DNA of 64,000 bases, taken from the NCBI GenBank assembly GCA_021831035.1, contig JAKBNL010000001.1, positions 62,001 through 126,000 of the forward strand, written 5' to 3'. Numbering within the stretch: the first letter of the stretch is position 1; each line of letters begins with the position of its first letter. This document shows, piece after piece, positions 8,758 to 17,564 of the stretch. Below the pieces are notes generated by a model that was given only the letters and a program-made list of their open reading frames with translations, had not been told where the DNA came from and did no database searches. Made by a program: the position numbers and the translations under genes. The DNA is from Actinomycetes bacterium. Its GTDB lineage: Bacteria > Actinomycetota > Acidimicrobiia > Acidimicrobiales > RAAP-2.

Positions 8758-9944
8758 CCCGGTGGCGCTTCGCCGCGGCGACCGACATCGGACTGGTGCG
8801 CCAGACCAACCAGGACGCCGTCTACGTCGACGGGGACGTCGCGGTGGTCGCTGACGGGATGGGCGGGCACGCGGCCGGGGAGGTCGCGGCCCAGATCGCC
8901 GTCGAGACGGTGCTCGAGGGCTACCGCGCCGACGAATCGGTCGAGGGCCTGGTCGGAGCGGTCGAGCGGGCCAACGCCGCGATCGTGCGCGACGCCAAGG
9001 AGAACCCCGAGCGATTCGGCATGGGCACGACGCTGCTCGCCGTCGCGATCACCTACGACTACGCCGGCGCCGCGTCGCCGACGCTCGTGCACGTGGGCGA
9101 CTCGCGGGCCTACCAGCTGCGCGACGGCGCGCTGCGCCAGCTCACCCAGGACCACAGCGTGGCCGAGGAGTGGGTCCGGATGGGCCGGCTCACACCCGAG
9201 GAGGCAGAGGTCCACCCCCGCCGCCACCAGCTCACCCGGGGGGTGGGCGTGGAAGAGGAGGTCGCCGTCGACGTCCTGTCGATCGACGCCCAGGTGGGGG
9301 ACCGGCTCCTGCTGTGCAGCGACGGGTTGTCCAACGAGCTCGTCCCCGACGAGTTGGCGCGCCTGGCCGGCGACCCGGTCGACCTCGACGACGCCGTCGA
9401 GGGCCTCGTGGCCGCGGCCCGGGCGGCCGGGGGCCACGACAACATCTCGGTGGTGCTGCTCGAGTTCGACGAGGTCACCCCGGCGGCGGCGCCGATCCGG
9501 CGCACCGTGACGAGCACTCCGCCGCCGGCCCCGGCACTCGGCCGTCCCAAGGGCGGCGTCCGGCCGCGACGGTTCACCGGCCGTGTGCTGCTCGGGGTCG
9601 TGGCCTTCCTCGCGGTTGCGGCGGGGGTGGTCGCGCTCACCCACTGGTACGCGTACTCCTCGTACTACCTGGCCGACTACAAGGGCGCCGTCGTCATCTA
9701 CCAGGGCCAGCCCTCGGGCGTGCTCTGGTACCGGCCGATCCTCCTCGAGGCGACCCCGTACTCGATGGGCGAACTGCGCCCGCTCGACCAGCGCGCGGTC
9801 CGCGCGACGATCCCCGAGCCGACCCTCGGCGCGGCCCGGGCCGACGCGAAGAACCTCTTCCACGAGTGGCGCCTCGGCGTCGCGTCGACCACGACCACGA
9901 CGACGAACCCGAACGCCACGACCACCACGACGGGGAAGGGTTAG
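8754..9944 (+). CDS. pstP: PP2C-type Ser/Thr protein phosphatase PstP
   Basis: A 396-residue membrane-anchored PP2C. The catalytic domain (about 1-240) has the metal motifs DxG (ATDIGLVRQTNQD), VADGMGGHAAGE, HVGDSRAY, CSDGL and GHDNIS. A proline-rich linker leads to one membrane helix (LLGVVAFLAVAAGVVAL) and an outside domain of about 115 residues ending in a Thr-rich tail. The enzyme dephosphorylates PknB and its substrates. The TTG start overlaps the fhaB stop. The stop is 2 nt before the next start, where rodA/ftsW would be expected. Confidence 0.94.
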   Translation: MTRWRFAAATDIGLVRQTNQDAVYVDGDVAVVADGMGGHAAGEVAAQIAVETVLEGYRADESVEGLVGAVERANAAIVRDAKENPERFGMGTTLLAVAITYDYAGAASPTLVHVGDSRAYQLRDGALRQLTQDHSVAEEWVRMGRLTPEEAEVHPRRHQLTRGVGVEEEVAVDVLSIDAQVGDRLLLCSDGLSNELVPDELARLAGDPVDLDDAVEGLVAAARAAGGHDNISVVLLEFDEVTPAAAPIRRTVTSTPPPAPALGRPKGGVRPRRFTGRVLLGVVAFLAVAAGVVALTHWYAYSSYYLADYKGAVVIYQGQPSGVLWYRPILLEATPYSMGELRPLDQRAVRATIPEPTLGAARADAKNLFHEWRLGVASTTTTTTNPNATTTTTGKG

Positions 9945-9946
9945 CC

Positions 9947-11434
9947 GTGGGACGTCGCCTGGCCGTGCTCGCCGGGGTCATCCTCCTGCTCTTCGCCGTG
10001 GTCGTCGGCCAGAGCATCAACCTGCAGTTCTTCCGCGCCAAGGCCCTCGACGCCTCACCGCTCAACCCGCGCAACAACACCGTCGTCGCGAACCAGCCCC
10101 GGGGTGAGATTGTGGCGGCCGACGGCACCATCCTCGCCCAGTCGGTCCCGACCGCCAACGGCGCCTACAAGCGGATCTACCCACTGGGCAGCCTCATGTC
10201 GGGCCTAGTCGGCTTCGTCTCGCCCTACTACGGCACCTGGGCGCTCGAGGCGCAGTACAACCGCCAGCTGACCCCCCACCCGCAGCCACCCCAGAGCCTG
10301 GCCCAGGTCCTCGCCCCGAGCCAGGCGGCCGACAACGTCGTGCTCACGCTCAACGTCGGACTGGAGCGGGTGATCCAGCACGCCCTGGCCGGGCGCGACG
10401 GGGCCGGCGTGGTGATCGACCCCAAGACCGGGGCCGTCCTTGCGATGTACTCGAACCCGACCTACAACCCCGTGCCCTTCACCTCCTCGAGCTACCCCGT
10501 GGCCGCGGCCGCCTGGAAGAAGGACACGACCAACAACGCCGAGGGCTTCCCGCCGCTGGGCGAACTCGCGACCCAGCAGACCTTCCCCCCGGGCTCGACC
10601 TTCAAGGTCGTCACGACCTCGGCGGTGCTGCTCTCCAAGCCCCAGCTGCTGCAGAAGGTCTACCCCGCGAAGACCTTCATCCACCTGCCCAACTCCAACA
10701 AGACCCTCTCGAACTACGCCTACGAGCTCTGCGGCGGCACGATCGCCGAGATGCTCCCGCCGTCGTGCGACACCGGTTTCGCGATGGTGGGACTGGATCT
10801 GGGCGGTAACGCCCTGGCCGCCGCCGCCGACGCCTACGGCTTCAACGAGGTGCCCCCCCTCGACCTGCCCGGCGTGGCGGCGAGCAACTTCCCGCCGGCG
10901 TCGGCCTTCACCTACGACCTGCCCCAGCTGGCCTACTCCTCGCTCGGCCAGCAGAACGTGCGCGAGTCGGCGCTGATGGACGCGATGATCGCGGGCACCG
11001 TGGCCAACGGCGGGGTGGAGATGGTGCCCCACCTCATGAAGGAGATCACCGGGCCCAACGGCACCGTGGTGGCCCGCTTCAAGGACCGCGTCTGGAAGAC
11101 GCCCCTCTCGGCCGCCCAGGCCGCCCAGATCGTCCCGCTCATGGTCAACGTCGCCAAGTTCGGCACGGCCGCCGGGATCTTCCCGGCGGCGGACGACGTC
11201 GGGGCGAAGACCGGCACCTCCCAGACGGGCACGGCCGCCCAGAACACCGACGACTGGCTGATCGCCTTCGCCCCGGCGAGCGACCCGACGGTGGCGGCGG
11301 CCGTGGTCGTGCCCTACCAGGTGACCTCGGCCACGGGCGCCAGCGTGGCCGGACCGATCATCGCCTGCCTGATCGAGGGGGGGCTGGCCGTGCAGGCCGG
11401 CCAGCCCGCGGCCTCCGCCGCGTGCCCGGGGTGA
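9947..11434 (+). CDS. pbpA: Class B penicillin-binding protein PbpA
   Basis: A 495-residue transpeptidase that crosslinks peptidoglycan outside the membrane. One N-terminal helix (about 3-23) is followed by a short pedestal and the catalytic domain. The nucleophile motif SxxK is STFK (about residue 217) in FPPGSTFKVVT. KTG occurs as GAKTGTSQTG (about 420). The SxN motif position reads SCD (about 272) rather than the usual SCN. The GTG start is 2 nt after the phosphatase stop. In relatives this protein works with RodA, whose gene is missing between pstP and pbpA here. Confidence 0.94.
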   Translation: MGRRLAVLAGVILLLFAVVVGQSINLQFFRAKALDASPLNPRNNTVVANQPRGEIVAADGTILAQSVPTANGAYKRIYPLGSLMSGLVGFVSPYYGTWALEAQYNRQLTPHPQPPQSLAQVLAPSQAADNVVLTLNVGLERVIQHALAGRDGAGVVIDPKTGAVLAMYSNPTYNPVPFTSSSYPVAAAAWKKDTTNNAEGFPPLGELATQQTFPPGSTFKVVTTSAVLLSKPQLLQKVYPAKTFIHLPNSNKTLSNYAYELCGGTIAEMLPPSCDTGFAMVGLDLGGNALAAAADAYGFNEVPPLDLPGVAASNFPPASAFTYDLPQLAYSSLGQQNVRESALMDAMIAGTVANGGVEMVPHLMKEITGPNGTVVARFKDRVWKTPLSAAQAAQIVPLMVNVAKFGTAAGIFPAADDVGAKTGTSQTGTAAQNTDDWLIAFAPASDPTVAAAVVVPYQVTSATGASVAGPIIACLIEGGLAVQAGQPAASAACPG

Positions 11435-11476
11435 CGGGTCCGTTGAACAGGGTCACGGCGTAGGCTCGGGGGACAC

Positions 11477-13411
11477 ATGGAAACGGTTGAGGACACCCGG
11501 CTCTACTCGAACCGCTATCAGGTCACCCACCTGATCGCGCGCGGCGGGATGGCCATGGTGTACCGCGCCCACGACACCCTGTTGAACCGGGCCGTGGCCC
11601 TCAAGATCCTCTACCCCGAGCTGAGCGGGGACCCGGCCTTCGTCGAGCGGTTCCGCCGGGAGGCCCAGGCGGCCGCCAACCTCAGCCACCCCAACATCGT
11701 CCCGGTCTTCGACTGGGGCGAGGACGAGGGGACCTACTTCATCGTCATGGAGCTCGTCGACGGCACCTCGCTGGCGGAGGTGCTGCGCCACACCGGGTCG
11801 GTCTCGCCGTCGCGGGCCGCCCAGATCGGGGCCCAGGTCGCCTCGGCCCTCAGCTTCGCCCACCGGGCCGGCATGGTGCACCGCGACGTGAAGCCCGGCA
11901 ACATCCTCATCACCCGCGAGGGACAGGTGAAGGTGACCGACTTCGGCATCGCCCAGGCCGTCGCCAGCGAGGACCACCTGGCGGCGGCGGGCTCGGTCAT
12001 GGGCACCGCCACCTACTTCTCGCCCGAGCAGGCCGAGGGGATCGCCGTCGACGGGCGCAGCGACGTTTACTCGCTCGGCGTGGTCCTCTTCGAGATGGTG
12101 GCGGGTCGTCCCCCCTTCGTGGGCGACACGCCGGTCGACGTCTCCAGCCAGCACGTCCACTCGGTGGTGCCGAGCCCGACCGAGTTCAACCCCGACGTCC
12201 CCCACGACCTCGAGGCCATCATCATGGAGGCCCTCGGCAAGTCCCCGCACCACCGCTACCAGAGCGCCGACGAACTGCGCGCCGACCTGATCCGCTTCAC
12301 CGAGGGCGAGCCCGTGCGGGTCGGCTCGGGGGAGGGGACCTACTTCGGCGCCGACGCCACCCGGGCCGTCGCGGTCGTCTCGGCCGGGGAGCGGACCCAG
12401 GCGGTGCCGATCATGAGCGGGCCGCGCACCGACGTGGCGCGACGACGCTCCTCGCGCGGGGGCTGGGCCGGCTTCGTCGTGGCGCTGGTCGTGGTGGCCG
12501 CGGCGGCGGCGGGCTTCGCCTGGTACCAGCACACCCACACCGGGGTCTCGACGATGCCCGACCTGCTCGGCCAGACCGTCCAGCAGGCGCGCTCCACCCT
12601 GAAGGCCGACGGGTTCAGCGTCGACACCACCTACGCCAAGTCCAAGCAGCCACGCGGCACCGTGATCGGCTCGTTCCCCAAGTTCGGCCACAAGGTCGTC
12701 CAGGGCCAGGCCGTCACCCTCACGCTCTCCGAGGGCAACACCTCCACGCCGGTCACCATCCAGAGCTACGTGGGCCTCGCGCTCTCGGACGCCGAGTCCC
12801 AGATCAACAACGCGAAGCTCGGCTACAAGATCTCCTACACCTCCAACCCGCCGGGCACGGGCACGGTCATCCCCAACACCGTGCTCGCCCAGAGCCCTCA
12901 GCCGGGCACCAAGGCCCAGACCGGTGACACGGTGATCCTGACGGTGCTGGCGTCGGGCTCGACCTACCCCATCGCCAACGTCACCGGCTCCGACGTCGTC
13001 CAGGCGACCGCGACGCTCACCAACCAGGGGCTCGTCGTGAACGGCGTGCAGGGACGGACGTGCTCGAACACGGTCAAGTCGGGCCTCGTCGTCGCGACGC
13101 TGCCGGCCGCCGGTGCCCCGGTGAAGGCCGGCTCGAGTGTGCAGCTCATCCTCTCCTCGGGCTACTGCCAGGTGGTGGTGCCCAGCGTGGTCGGCGAGAC
13201 CGAGAGTCAGGCGACGAGCGCCCTGCAGGCCCAGAACCTCCAGCCGAGCTACTCGGTCGACCCGACCACCCCGTGCCCGCTGGGCGCGACCCAGCCCACG
13301 GTCACGACCCAGAGCGTCCCCGGGGGCACCAACGCCACCTACGGCGCCACGATCGACCTACAGGTCTGTGAGATGACGGTCCCGGGCGGCGGGACGACCA
13401 CCCAGGGTTAA
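11477..13411 (+). CDS. pknB: Ser/Thr protein kinase PknB with four PASTA domains
   Basis: A 644-residue receptor kinase. The cytosolic kinase domain (about 11-275) has the glycine loop ARGGMAMVY, catalytic Lys in ALKIL (about 42), HRDVKPGNIL (about 136), DFGIAQ and SPEQAEG. A disordered linker precedes one membrane helix (about 333-352). The outside part (about 355-640) has four PASTA repeats, beginning near STMPDLLGQ, TIQSYVGLAL, PIANVTGSD and VPSVVGETES. PASTA domains bind peptidoglycan fragments. The last two repeats contain cysteine pairs. There is no pknA in the cluster, so PknB may be its only kinase. Confidence 0.96.
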   Translation: METVEDTRLYSNRYQVTHLIARGGMAMVYRAHDTLLNRAVALKILYPELSGDPAFVERFRREAQAAANLSHPNIVPVFDWGEDEGTYFIVMELVDGTSLAEVLRHTGSVSPSRAAQIGAQVASALSFAHRAGMVHRDVKPGNILITREGQVKVTDFGIAQAVASEDHLAAAGSVMGTATYFSPEQAEGIAVDGRSDVYSLGVVLFEMVAGRPPFVGDTPVDVSSQHVHSVVPSPTEFNPDVPHDLEAIIMEALGKSPHHRYQSADELRADLIRFTEGEPVRVGSGEGTYFGADATRAVAVVSAGERTQAVPIMSGPRTDVARRRSSRGGWAGFVVALVVVAAAAAGFAWYQHTHTGVSTMPDLLGQTVQQARSTLKADGFSVDTTYAKSKQPRGTVIGSFPKFGHKVVQGQAVTLTLSEGNTSTPVTIQSYVGLALSDAESQINNAKLGYKISYTSNPPGTGTVIPNTVLAQSPQPGTKAQTGDTVILTVLASGSTYPIANVTGSDVVQATATLTNQGLVVNGVQGRTCSNTVKSGLVVATLPAAGAPVKAGSSVQLILSSGYCQVVVPSVVGETESQATSALQAQNLQPSYSVDPTTPCPLGATQPTVTTQSVPGGTNATYGATIDLQVCEMTVPGGGTTTQG

Positions 13412-13425
13412 GTAGCATCACCCCG

Positions 13426-13698
13426 ATGGCGAAGACCCCCCCGCGCGACCCCCGCAAGTCCGTCGGCCGCTACGTCGACCCGGTGACGCGCGGACGGGTC
13501 ACCCGGCGCACGCCGACCTCGGCCCACCACAGTCCGTGGTGGTACGGCTGGGCGATTCTCGACCTCTTGCTCTTCGGGGTGATCGTGACCACGCTCAACT
13601 ACCTCGACGTGCTGCCCGGGGCGACCTCGCCCTGGTATCTGGCCCTCGGGCTGGTGGCGATGTTCGCCGGCTTCTACCTCGCGACCCGCTTCCGCTAG
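13426..13698 (+). CDS. crgA: CrgA-like cell division protein
   Basis: A 90-residue protein with a basic N terminus (KTPPRDPRKSVGRY) and two membrane helices (about 38-60 and 66-86) joined by a short loop, the CrgA layout. CrgA recruits PBPs and stabilises the divisome and sits beside pknB in many actinobacteria, which supports the call. It starts 14 nt after the pknB stop. Its TAG overlaps the stop of the convergent thiolase gene. Confidence 0.85.
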   Translation: MAKTPPRDPRKSVGRYVDPVTRGRVTRRTPTSAHHSPWWYGWAILDLLLFGVIVTTLNYLDVLPGATSPWYLALGLVAMFAGFYLATRFR

Positions 13699-14870
13699 AG
13701 CCGCTCGATCACCGTCGCGTTGGCGAGCCCGCCGCCCTCGCACATGGTGAGGAGACCCCAGCGCCCCCCCGTGCGCTCGAGCTCGTTCAACAGCGTCGCG
13801 GTGAGCTTCGCCCCCGAGGCGCCCAGGGGGTGGCCGAGCGCGATGGCCCCGCCGTTGACGTTGACCCGCTCGAGGTCGGCGTGGTGCTCCTTCTGCCAGG
13901 CCAGCACGACCGGGGCGAAGGCCTCGTTGATCTCGACGAGGTCGACCTCGTCGAGGGTGAGCTTCGCGCGCTCGAGCACCGTGGCCGTGGCCGGGATCGG
14001 CCCGGTGAGCATGGTCACGGGGTCGACGCCGGCCAGGGCGAAGGCGTGGAAGCGCGCGCGCGCCCGGAGCCCGAGCTGCTCGCAGCGCTCCTCGCTCATC
14101 ACCAGCACCGCCGAGGCGCCGTCGGTGATCTGCGAGGAGTTGCCGGCGGTGATCACGCCGCCCTCCTTGAAGGCCGGTTTCAGCGCGGCCAGCGCCGCCA
14201 ACGAGGTGTCGGGGCGCACGCCCTCGTCGCGGGTGAGGGTGGCCTCGGTGTCGTGGCCCTCGTCGTCGCGCACCACGACCGGCACGATCTCGCGCTCGAA
14301 GCGGCCCTCGGCGGTGGCGACCGCGGCCCGCCGGTGGCTCTCGAGGGAGAACGCGTCGAGGTCCTCGCGCGTGAGCCCCCAGCGCTCGGCGATCATCTCG
14401 GCCCCGAGGCCCTGGTTGCGGAGACCCCCGACGGGCTCGTAGCGGGCCTGCACGCGCGGGCCGAAGGGGAAGCCGGCGCCCTGGCCGACCGAGGCGCCCA
14501 TGGCCACCCGGCTCATGACCTCGACGCCGCCGGCGACCACGACGTCGTAGGCCCCGGCGATCACGCCCTGGGCCGCGAAGTGGAGCGCCTGCTGGGAGGA
14601 GCCGCACTGGCGGTCCACCGTGGTCGCCGGGACCGACTCGGGCCACCCGGCGGCCAGCACGGCGTTGCGCCCGACGTTGAAGGCCTGCTCGCCGACCTGG
14701 GAGACGCACCCCATGATCACGTCCTCGACCAGGGCGGGGTCGAGGTCGTTGCGCGCGGCGAGGGCGCGCAACGCCTCGCTCGCGAGGTCGGCGGCGTGCC
14801 AGCCGCGCAGGCTCCCGTTGCGCTTGCCCCCCGGCGTGCGCACCGCGTCGACGATCACCGCTGTGGCCAC
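13695..14870 (-). CDS. Acetyl-CoA acyltransferase (thiolase)
   Basis: A 391-residue thiolase of normal length. The acyl-enzyme Cys lies in DRQCGSSQQA (about residue 88), the catalytic His in GGAIALGHPLGASG (about 346), and the second Cys in CEGGGLANA (about 378). It carries out thiolytic cleavage of 3-ketoacyl-CoA or the reverse condensation, in fatty acid or related acyl-CoA metabolism. The N terminus TAVIVDAVRTPGGKRNGSL is typical. The start is GTG. Biosynthetic and degradative thiolases cannot be separated on sequence alone. Confidence 0.94.
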   Translation of the reverse strand: MATAVIVDAVRTPGGKRNGSLRGWHAADLASEALRALAARNDLDPALVEDVIMGCVSQVGEQAFNVGRNAVLAAGWPESVPATTVDRQCGSSQQALHFAAQGVIAGAYDVVVAGGVEVMSRVAMGASVGQGAGFPFGPRVQARYEPVGGLRNQGLGAEMIAERWGLTREDLDAFSLESHRRAAVATAEGRFEREIVPVVVRDDEGHDTEATLTRDEGVRPDTSLAALAALKPAFKEGGVITAGNSSQITDGASAVLVMSEERCEQLGLRARARFHAFALAGVDPVTMLTGPIPATATVLERAKLTLDEVDLVEINEAFAPVVLAWQKEHHADLERVNVNGGAIALGHPLGASGAKLTATLLNELERTGGRWGLLTMCEGGGLANATVIERL

Positions 14871-14939
14871 GGCCTACCCTCCCACGGGCCCGTCGGGCCC
14901 ACCGCCCCGAGACTAGACGGGCCTCGGTAGCGTGAGGCC

Positions 14940-15371
14940 GTGGGCTATCGCGACATGGACCGGTGGCTGGGCGACGGGGGGATGGAGCTGGTGGGCCGCC
15001 TCGGCGCCTCCCTCGAGCGCTACGGGGTCGACGGGGAGGAGCTCGGGTGGGTCGAGGGGCGCTTCGAGCCGACGGCGCTGGCGGCCAACCCCCACGGTGC
15101 GGTCCAGGCTGGGGTCCACGCCGTGGTGCTCGACGCGCTCATGAACTTCGCGATCAACGCCGCGCTGGGCGAGGGGGACCACACCCAGGGGACGATCGAG
15201 ATGACGACCGAGCTGCTGCGTCCGGCCGTGGTGGGCGGGACCTACGCGCTGCGCGGCGACGTGGTGCGACTGGCGCGCCAGGTGGCCCACGCCGAGGCCG
15301 TCGTGACCGAGCCGTCGGGCGAGGTCGTCAGTCGAGCCTCGGGGACGTTCCTGCTCGCGCGGCGCGGGTGA
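14940..15371 (+). CDS. PaaI-like hotdog-fold thioesterase
   Basis: A 143-residue hotdog protein. The segment NPHGAVQAGVHAVVLDALMNFAI matches the PaaI thioesterase active-site helix (HGxxxx...D), followed by the typical TIEMTTELLRPAV strand. The family hydrolyses acyl-CoA thioesters in the cytosol. It diverges from the thiolase gene, with about 70 nt between them, which suits a shared acyl-CoA role. The start is GTG. The 3' end overlaps the convergent membrane-protein gene by 44 nt. Confidence 0.88.
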   Translation: MGYRDMDRWLGDGGMELVGRLGASLERYGVDGEELGWVEGRFEPTALAANPHGAVQAGVHAVVLDALMNFAINAALGEGDHTQGTIEMTTELLRPAVVGGTYALRGDVVRLARQVAHAEAVVTEPSGEVVSRASGTFLLARRG

Positions 15372-16125
15372 GCCGGCCGCGCCGACGGTGCTCGGCGAGA
15401 AGGCGCGCGATCCCCAGCGCGATCGCCAGGGCGAAGGCGAGGGCGACGGTGCCGTGGCCCCAGCCCCGACCGCCCACGCTCGAGGGGAAGCCCAGGTAGT
15501 CGGCGACCGACGCGCCGAGGGGGCGCGTGAGGACGTAGGCCGACCAGAACATGGCCACGGCGTCCAGCCCCCCGAGGGCCCCGAGGCCGGGCAGCGCGAT
15601 GAGGACGGCGAACAGGGCGATCGAGGCCAGGTAGCCCATCGAGAGCGTGTAGGCCGTGAAGTCACCGAGCGCGGTGCCCAGCGCGAAGGTGGCGAGCACG
15701 GCCGCCCAGTAGAAGAGCTCGCGGCGGGTGGTCGTGATCGAGTGGATCGAGAGGGTGCCCTCGACCCGGTGCCAGGTGACAAAGACGACGACGAGCGACG
15801 CGGCGAAGCCGACCGAGGTGACCGGGTAGGGGACGTGCAGGGCCACGTGCAGGACGTCGGCGGCCATCGTGCCAAAGACGGCGACCATCGTCACCGCGAG
15901 CCAGTAGGTCGTGATGAGGTAGCGCGGCGCGCTCAGCTGCAGCCACAGCGCGGCGACGAGGGCCCCGAGGCCCACCAGCACGACCAGTTCGGGGTTGAAG
16001 CGGTGGACGAAGTAGTCCGAGGTCGCCTCGCCCAGGGCCGTGGAGAGGAGCTTGAGCGTCCAGAACCACGCGTCGGGCTCGGGGACCTTGGGCGCGCGGA
16101 ACGTTCGGCGAGCGTCGAGCGGCAC
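15328..16125 (-). CDS. Multi-pass membrane protein, COG4705-like
   Basis: A 265-residue integral membrane protein of about eight helices. It contains ALGEATSDYFVHRF, VFGTMAADVLHV, LSIHSITTTRRELFYW and AYVLTRPLGASVADYLG, the recurring acidic and histidine motifs of the COG4705 membrane family. The conserved Asp, Glu and His residues within helices hint at ion transport, but no function is established that I can name. The GTG at 16125 is chosen because the frame upstream of it runs antisense to the aminotransferase gene. Confidence 0.85.
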   Translation of the reverse strand: MPLDARRTFRAPKVPEPDAWFWTLKLLSTALGEATSDYFVHRFNPELVVLVGLGALVAALWLQLSAPRYLITTYWLAVTMVAVFGTMAADVLHVALHVPYPVTSVGFAASLVVVFVTWHRVEGTLSIHSITTTRRELFYWAAVLATFALGTALGDFTAYTLSMGYLASIALFAVLIALPGLGALGGLDAVAMFWSAYVLTRPLGASVADYLGFPSSVGGRGWGHGTVALAFALAIALGIARLLAEHRRRGRLTRAARAGTSPRLD

Positions 16126-16157
16126 CCCGGCGAGTCTACGGCGCGGGTCCGCCGGGC

Positions 16158-17501
16158 TCAGTCGCCGGTGTAGAAGGGGGCCGCCGCGGCGAGCGCCCGG
16201 TCGAGTCGCGCGAGGCCGTCGCGAGCCTCGGCCTCGGTGATCGTGCACGGCGGCACGACGTGGATCCGATTGAAGTTCGCGAAGACGAGCATCCGCTCGG
16301 CCCGGCACGCGGCCAGGATGGCGTTCATCGCCGGCGAGCTCTGGCCGTAGGGGGCGAGGGGTTCGCGCGTCGCGCGGTCCGCCACCAGCTCGAGGGCGAA
16401 GAAGACCCCGAGGCCCCGCACCTCGCCGATCACGGCGTGGCGCTCGGCGAGCGCCTCGAGCCCGGGGCGCAGGACCTCCTCGCCGATGCGTCGGGCGTTC
16501 TCGACGATCCCCTCGTCGGCCATGGCCTCGAGGGTGGCGACGGCCGCCGCGCACGCGAGGGGGTGGCCCGAGTAGGTGAGCCCGCCCGGGTAGACGCGCT
16601 CGGCGAAGGTCGCGCTGATCGCCTCGTTCAGGACGACGCCCCCCAGGGGCACGTAGCCGGAGTTCACGCCCTTGGCGAAGGTCACGAGGTCGGGTCGCAC
16701 CCCCTCGCGGTCGTAGGCGAACCACTCGCCCGCCCGGCCGAAGCCGCACATCACCTCGTCGGCGATGTAGACGATGCCGTAGCGGTCGCACAGCGCCCGT
16801 ACGCCGGCCACGAAGCCCGGCGGGGGCACCATGATGCCGGCCGTGCCGGGGATGGTCTCGAGGATGATCGCGGCGATCGTCGAGGGGCCCTCGAACTCGA
16901 TGGTGCGCTCGAGGTTCGCCAGGGCCCGCGCGCACTCCTCGGCCTCGGTCGTGGCGTTGAAGGCGCTGCGGTAGAGGAAGGGACCGAAGAAGTGCACGAC
17001 CGGCGCGGTGCCGTCGTCGTTGGCCCAGCGGCGGGGGTCGCCCGTGAGGGTGATCGAGGTCGCGGTGGCGCCGTGGTAGCTGCGGTACTGGGCGAGGACC
17101 TTCTTGCGACCGGTGTGCAGGCGGGCCATGCGCACCGCGTGCTCGTTGGCCTCGGTGCCGCCGTTGGTGAAGAAGACCTTGGCCGCGCCGGGAAAGGAGC
17201 GATCGAGGATGAGCTCGGCCGCGCGGTAGCGGCTCTCGTAGCCGTGCTGGGGGGCGATGGTGGTGAGCACGTCGGCCTGCGCCTTGATCGCGGCGACCAC
17301 GCGGGGGTGTTGGTGGCCGACGTTGGTGTTCACGAGTTGGCTCGAGAGGTCGAGGTAGCGCTCGCCGTCCTCACCGGTGACGTAGACCCCCTCGGCCGAG
17401 CGCACCATGAACGGATTGATCGACGCCTGCGCCGACCACGAGTGGAAGACCGAGGCCTTCTCTCGCTCGAGGGATGTCATCGTCGCGCGGTCCGCTGCCA
17501 T
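16158..17501 (-). CDS. Class III pyridoxal-phosphate aminotransferase
   Basis: A 447-residue fold-type I enzyme. The PLP phosphate region NGGTEANEHAVRMAR, the ring-binding Asp in YIADEVMCGFGRAGEW, and the Schiff-base Lys in FAKGVNSGYVPLGG are all present. It moves an amino group from an omega-amino acid or polyamine to an oxo acid such as pyruvate or 2-oxoglutarate. Taurine/beta-alanine:pyruvate types are close relatives; the donor is not fixed here. The ATG at 17501 has AGGAGG upstream. The long frame extending beyond it is the antisense of the cyclase gene. Confidence 0.93.
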   Translation of the reverse strand: MAADRATMTSLEREKASVFHSWSAQASINPFMVRSAEGVYVTGEDGERYLDLSSQLVNTNVGHQHPRVVAAIKAQADVLTTIAPQHGYESRYRAAELILDRSFPGAAKVFFTNGGTEANEHAVRMARLHTGRKKVLAQYRSYHGATATSITLTGDPRRWANDDGTAPVVHFFGPFLYRSAFNATTEAEECARALANLERTIEFEGPSTIAAIILETIPGTAGIMVPPPGFVAGVRALCDRYGIVYIADEVMCGFGRAGEWFAYDREGVRPDLVTFAKGVNSGYVPLGGVVLNEAISATFAERVYPGGLTYSGHPLACAAAVATLEAMADEGIVENARRIGEEVLRPGLEALAERHAVIGEVRGLGVFFALELVADRATREPLAPYGQSSPAMNAILAACRAERMLVFANFNRIHVVPPCTITEAEARDGLARLDRALAAAAPFYTGD

Positions 17502-17564
17502 GGCTGCCTCCTGACGCCCCGACGCTAACTCACCGCGAGCGAGGCACTGTCGCGGGCCGTCCGC

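Noticed and set aside
9885..9940. Repeated ACCACGACC in the phosphatase gene as a regulatory repeat
   Set aside because: It simply encodes the Thr-rich C-terminal tail of the protein.
11453..12691. A 412-codon minus-strand frame opposite pknB
   Set aside because: The plus strand carries all kinase motifs; the antisense product shows none.
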